NCBI RefSeq assembly: GCF_041435055.1
Contig: NZ_CP108002.1
Span: 1 to 64,000 of the forward strand
DNA from: Streptomyces sp. NBC_00341
Lineage (GTDB): Bacteria > Actinomycetota > Actinomycetes > Streptomycetales > Streptomycetaceae
DNA length: 64,000 nt
Direction: 5' to 3'
A model generated the notes under the pieces. It had not been told where the DNA came from, did not search any database, and saw nothing but the letters and a program-made list of their open reading frames with translations. Positions 60,473 through 64,000 of this stretch are shown piece by piece; position 1 is the stretch's first letter; the number at the start of each line of letters is the position of its first letter. The position numbers and the translations under genes are program-made.

Positions 60473-60480
60473 GGAGAACC

Positions 60481-61791
60481 ATGATCAGTAAGCTGTCCCG
60501 CCGCAGCTTCCTCGAGCTCAGCGGCCTCGCCGGCATCGGGCTCGCCGCAGCCGGCTGTTCGTCCGCCCCGTCCTCCGACAGGGCGACCTGGTCCATGTGG
60601 TCCAGCAGCGCCGCGGAGACGAAGGTCTGGGAGGACTTCGGCACGTATGTCGAGAAGCAGCTCGGCGTGCGCTCCGTCGCCACCCTGACCCCGTCGAGCG
60701 GCTACTCGACCAAGCTCGACCTGCAACTCGTCAGCGGCACCGCGAGCCTGGTCACCGCGCTCAACGGCACCCTGATCCCGACGTACGCCGCCCGCGGCGC
60801 GCACCGCCCGCTCGACGACCTGATCGCCGCCGACCCCGACTTCGACCTCGACGACTTCTACGAGACCAGCCGGCGGATCTCGAGCTTCAACGGGCAGACG
60901 TACGGCATCGGTTTCGACGTCGCGCCGACCGTCATGTACTACAACAAGGACCTCCTGCAGAAGCAGGGCATCCCGCTGCCGTCACGCACCGAACCGATGT
61001 CGTGGGCGACGTTCCGCGAGCTCACCAAGCAGCTCACCAAACCCGGTGAGCAGTACGGCTTCACCTGCGCGCCGCTGATCGGCGACCTGGTGTCGTGGAT
61101 CTACTGCGCCGGCGGAAACGTGATGAGCGCGGACGGCGGCCGGAGCATCCTCGGTGAGCCGCGGGCGATGGAGGGCCTGCAGTTCGTCATCGACCTGTTC
61201 GCGAAGGACAAGGTCACACCGCCGATCAAGAACCTCGTCACCGAGAACTCCCTGTCGAACTTCCTCCAGGGCAACGTCGCGTTCCTGCAGAACGGGCCGT
61301 GGCAGGTGGTCAACGCGCGCAAGGCGAAGTTCGACTGGGACGTCATCCCGTTCCCGGCCGGTGCCGCCGGGAGTACGCCGCGCGTCTCGGGCACCAGCTT
61401 CGCGATTCCGTCGGGGGTGCGCGAGGGCGCCGAACTCGACCTCGCGTGGAAGCTGCTCAAGACGCTGACCAGCACCGGTGCGCTCGACATCTACGCCGAG
61501 GCCGGCCGCAACAACCCGGCGCGGCGCAGTGCGGGCAGCGCGTTCCAGCCGCCGCCCGCCAACCTCGGGATCGTCCAGAACATCCTGGCCGGCAAGCTCG
61601 CCGGCGGGCACGCCTACGACGTCACCACGAACTGGAACCAGGTCGAGCAGCTGCTCGGTCAGGATCTGCCGCGCGCCTTCCTCGGCCAGGTCGGCATCCG
61701 CGAGGTCATCGACGGCCTCACCCCACGCCTCGACGTACTGATGCGTCAGCATCGCGACACCGTCAGCCAAGCCACGGCCAGGAAGAGGTGA
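60481..61791 (+). CDS. extracellular sugar-binding Tat lipoprotein
   Basis: 436 aa. Twin-arginine signal SRRSFL (Arg7-Arg8) and lipobox AAGC with Cys26, matching the spacing of the protein at 3917. Mature part: VMYYNKDLLQKQGIPLPSR, GDLVSWIYCAGGNVMSADGG, NFLQGNVAFLQNGPWQVVNA, SGTSFAIPSGVREG, the usual CUT1 (SBP_bac_1) landmarks. Three genes downstream are its permeases. Ligand unknown. Confidence 0.94.
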   Translation: MISKLSRRSFLELSGLAGIGLAAAGCSSAPSSDRATWSMWSSSAAETKVWEDFGTYVEKQLGVRSVATLTPSSGYSTKLDLQLVSGTASLVTALNGTLIPTYAARGAHRPLDDLIAADPDFDLDDFYETSRRISSFNGQTYGIGFDVAPTVMYYNKDLLQKQGIPLPSRTEPMSWATFRELTKQLTKPGEQYGFTCAPLIGDLVSWIYCAGGNVMSADGGRSILGEPRAMEGLQFVIDLFAKDKVTPPIKNLVTENSLSNFLQGNVAFLQNGPWQVVNARKAKFDWDVIPFPAGAAGSTPRVSGTSFAIPSGVREGAELDLAWKLLKTLTSTGALDIYAEAGRNNPARRSAGSAFQPPPANLGIVQNILAGKLAGGHAYDVTTNWNQVEQLLGQDLPRAFLGQVGIREVIDGLTPRLDVLMRQHRDTVSQATARKR

Positions 61792-61796
61792 TCGCG

Positions 61797-62735
61797 ATGG
61801 CTGTCGGTACCCCGCCCGCCACAAGCACACCCGTACCGCTCACACCCGCTACCGCTCCGCGCCGACGCAGCCGTGAGGCGCTCACCGCCTGGCTGTTCCT
61901 CCTGCCCAGCCTGATCGGCTTCGTCGTCTTCACCGTCGGCCCGGTCGTCGCGGCAGGCGTGATCTCCCTGCTGGACTGGAACCTGTTCAGCTCGCCCACC
62001 TGGGTCGGCCTGCGCAACTTCGCGCGCCTCGGCCCCGATCCGACGTTCTGGTCGGCGCTCGGCAACACGGCGTACTTCACGCTGGTCAGCGTGCCGCTGA
62101 CGATCCTGGTCAGCCTGGCACTGGCGTTGCTGCTCAATCAGGGAATCCGGCGGATCGCCGTCTTCCGGTCCCTCCTGCTGTTGCCGTACGCGACCATCAC
62201 GGTCGCGGTGGCGTTCGTCTGGATCTGGCTCTACATCCCGCACGACGGCCTGGTGAACACCGTGCTGGGATGGTTCGGCATCAGCGGTCCGGCCTGGCTG
62301 ATCTCGGACAACTGGGCGATGCCGGCCCTGATCGTCATGAGCGTGTGGAAGAGCTTCGGCTTCGGCATGGTCGTCATCCTGGCGGGGCTCCAGACGATTC
62401 CGCAGCAGCTCTACGAGGCCGGACGCGTGGACGGTGCGTCGCCGTGGCACAGCTTCCGGCACATCACGCTGCCGATGCTTTCCCCCGCACTGTTCTTCGT
62501 CGTCGTCACGTCGGTGATCGGCTCGTTCCAGGTCTTCGACCAGGCCCTGATCATGACGAACGGCGGACCTGGCACCCGGACCACCACGCTGGTCATGTAC
62601 ATCTACCAGACGGGCTTCAAGAACTACGACCAGGGGTACGCCGCCGCGCAGTCGCTGGTGCTGTTCGCGTTCATCGTGCTGATCACAGCGGGCCAGTTCC
62701 TCTTCCAACGGAAGCTGGTGCACTATGACAAGTGA
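61797..62735 (+). CDS. sugar ABC transporter permease, CUT1
   Basis: 312 aa from ATG 61797, with GGAAGAGG well placed; an in-frame GTG at 61788 overlaps the previous stop and could be used too. Six spans, FLLPSLIGFVVFTVGPVVAA first, and EAA loop YEAGRVDGASPWHSFRHITLP. It ends HYDK and overlaps the next gene by 11 bases. Confidence 0.94.
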   Translation: MAVGTPPATSTPVPLTPATAPRRRSREALTAWLFLLPSLIGFVVFTVGPVVAAGVISLLDWNLFSSPTWVGLRNFARLGPDPTFWSALGNTAYFTLVSVPLTILVSLALALLLNQGIRRIAVFRSLLLLPYATITVAVAFVWIWLYIPHDGLVNTVLGWFGISGPAWLISDNWAMPALIVMSVWKSFGFGMVVILAGLQTIPQQLYEAGRVDGASPWHSFRHITLPMLSPALFFVVVTSVIGSFQVFDQALIMTNGGPGTRTTTLVMYIYQTGFKNYDQGYAAAQSLVLFAFIVLITAGQFLFQRKLVHYDK

Positions 62736-63561
62736 GACCAAACCTGTTGTCAGGCGCAAACTAGTCGTCTTCGCCTGTTTCCTGGTCACGGCGGTCACGC
62801 TGATCCCGGTCGTGATGATGGTGCTGGTGGCGTTCCAGTCCGACGACGAGTCGATGGCCGCGAAGCCGTCGTTCTGGCCGAGCAGCTGGCACCCCGAGAA
62901 CCTGACCCGCGTCTTCGATCTCGTCCCGCTCGGCAAGTACCTGCTGAACACCATCTACTTCGCCGCCGGGACGACGATCCTCGAAACGGTCACCGCGGCG
63001 CTCGCGGCGTACGCGTTCGCCCGGCTGAACTTCCCCGGCCGCAGCTGGCTGTTCGGTGTCTACCTCGCCACGTTGATGATCCCGTCGCAGGTGACGCTGA
63101 TCCCGCAGTTCGTGCTGGTCGCGAAGCTGCACGCCATCGACACCTGGCCGGGCATGATCGTGCCGCACGCGTTCACCGCGATCGGGGTGTTCCTGCTCCG
63201 GCAGTTCTTCCTCGGCATCCCGCGCGACTACGAGGAGGCGGCCCGCCTCGACGGCGCGAACCGCTGGCAGGCGTTCGTCCGCGTGATCGTGCCACTCGCC
63301 CTGCCGGCGCTCGCGACCCTGGCGGTGTTCAAGTTCATCGGACAGTGGAACAACCTGCTCTGGCCGATGATCATCTCGAACAGCGACGCCACCCGCACCG
63401 TCCCGGTCGGCCTGCAGGTGTTCCAGGACATCAACGGCACCCAGTGGAACCTGCTGCTGATGGCGGCCACCGTCACCACGATCCCCCTGATCATCCTGTT
63501 CTTCCTCACCCAGCGCTGGTTCGTCCGCGGCATCACCATGAGCGGTCTGGGAGGCCGTTGA
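62725..63561 (+). CDS. carbohydrate ABC transporter permease, CUT1
   Basis: 278 aa from ATG 62725. Six spans, EAA loop EEAARLDGANRWQAFVRVIVP, ending ITMSGLGGR. Forms the pore with its neighbour. No ATPase in the operon, as in locus A, so a shared MsiK-like ATPase is expected. Confidence 0.94.
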   Translation: MTSETKPVVRRKLVVFACFLVTAVTLIPVVMMVLVAFQSDDESMAAKPSFWPSSWHPENLTRVFDLVPLGKYLLNTIYFAAGTTILETVTAALAAYAFARLNFPGRSWLFGVYLATLMIPSQVTLIPQFVLVAKLHAIDTWPGMIVPHAFTAIGVFLLRQFFLGIPRDYEEAARLDGANRWQAFVRVIVPLALPALATLAVFKFIGQWNNLLWPMIISNSDATRTVPVGLQVFQDINGTQWNLLLMAATVTTIPLIILFFLTQRWFVRGITMSGLGGR

Positions 63562-63644
63562 CGCCGGATCTCCGGCCCGCCCCCCCCCGGCCGACCGTGC
63601 GCGAGCCGACCGCGCCGTGCCCCTCAAGAGAAAGGCAGCACCAG

Positions 63645-64000
63645 ATGCAAACGGTCCTGTTCACCAAGCTGTTCGGCGACCGCGAAGTCGCCGAGACCGT
63701 CGACACGATCGCAGGTCTCGGCTTCGACGGAGTCGACCTCCTCATCCGGGACGGATTCACCGCCTCCCCGACGAATCCCGCCGACATCTCCAGCGCGGTC
63801 TCCCGCTGCCGCGAAGGCGGACTGTCCGTCCCGCTGGCGACGACCGACCTCAGCGATCCCGCGGCCTACCCGGCCGAGTCCGTGCTCGAAGCCTGCGCCG
63901 CGGCCGGGATCGGCACGGTTCGGCTCGGCTACTGGAAGTACGACCCGAACATGCGGGTCACCGAGCAGATCGACCGGGCCAGGCGCGATCTCGACGCCTT
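63645..64000 (+). CDS. sugar phosphate isomerase/epimerase family protein, N-terminal part (cut by window edge)
   Basis: ATG 63645, with GAGAAAGG a short distance upstream, runs open to the window end (118 full codons). MQTVLFTKLFGDREVAETVD, TIAGLGFDGVDLLIRDG and ACAAAGIGTVRLGYWKYDPN are typical of xylose-isomerase-like (AP endonuclease 2) TIM barrels. Its position after the importer suggests it isomerises or epimerises the imported sugar. The metal-binding C-terminal half is outside. Confidence 0.85.
   Translation, partial: MQTVLFTKLFGDREVAETVDTIAGLGFDGVDLLIRDGFTASPTNPADISSAVSRCREGGLSVPLATTDLSDPAAYPAESVLEACAAAGIGTVRLGYWKYDPNMRVTEQIDRARRDLDA

Noticed and set aside
1..64000. tRNA, rRNA, CRISPR, phage or conjugation genes
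   Set aside because: Scanned by eye for cloverleaf-like stems, regular spacer repeats, integrase and relaxase motifs; none supported.

Overview
The window looks like chromosome of a high-GC actinomycete, most likely Streptomyces or a close relative. The DNA is very GC-rich with strongly GC-biased third positions. GTG and TTG starts are common, operons are tightly packed with ATGA/GTGA overlaps, and regulators of the ROK, GntR/FCD, LysR, MarR, MocR and ECF classes are abundant. The gene content is accessory: sugar uptake, glycan hydrolysis, exporters and regulators. I saw no rRNA, tRNA, CRISPR array, phage module or intact insertion sequence.

Layout. (A) 1-12 kb is an alpha-mannoside type locus: the end of one GH38 alpha-mannosidase, a 2-hydroxyacid dehydrogenase, two ABC permeases, a Tat lipoprotein binding protein, a DUF2264 protein, a complete second GH38 alpha-mannosidase and a ROK regulator. 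(B) 12-21.4 kb holds two aldo/keto reductases with an SRPBCC protein, a HAD hydrolase, a MarR/DHA2-MFS/isochorismatase-like/PEBP operon, a convergent HTH/MFS operon with a perfect 10-bp inverted repeat, and a LysE exporter facing a LysR gene. (C) 22.4-30.6 kb is a decayed, low-complexity stretch: a leucine-rich-repeat-variant protein with a Cys cluster, a chimeric gene remnant, an Ala-rich secreted protein with an apparent frameshift, two Gly-rich (GGX) secreted proteins, a DUF4232 protein and orphan hypotheticals. (D) 30.7-42.3 kb holds a MocR regulator divergent from a carboxymuconolactone-decarboxylase-like/MFS pair, an ECF41 sigma factor coupled to an FAD oxidoreductase, a variant histidine phosphatase, an FKBP, a four-module SpoIIE phosphatase and a membrane protein.

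(E) 42.6-50.7 kb is a rhamnose-type sugar locus: L-rhamnose mutarotase, RbsA-like ATPase, two permeases, an enolase-superfamily dehydratase and a periplasmic binding protein, bracketed by two paralogous GntR/FCD regulators. (F) 50.7-57.3 kb is a secreted glycoprotein-degradation locus: a FadR/GntR regulator, a very large GH101 endo-alpha-N-acetylgalactosaminidase with an F5/8C-like domain, and a secreted, wall-anchored zinc metalloprotease of gametolysin type. GH101 and the protease carry related 20-bp palindromic sites upstream. (G) 57.3-64 kb is a third sugar-acid locus: LysR, 2-hydroxyacid dehydrogenase, muconate-lactonizing-type enolase, Tat lipoprotein, two permeases and the start of a TIM-barrel isomerase.

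How they work together. Loci A, E and G share one plan: an importer fed by a lipoprotein, plus oxidoreductase or enolase enzymes expected to act on unphosphorylated sugar acids. Locus F would release sugars and peptides from O-glycosylated protein outside the cell, which loci such as A could then import. The most notable signals are the ECF41 promoter match upstream of the FAD oxidoreductase, the shared GH101/protease operator, the paired AATCnnATnnGATT sites in locus E, and the fossils and GGX proteins of region C.
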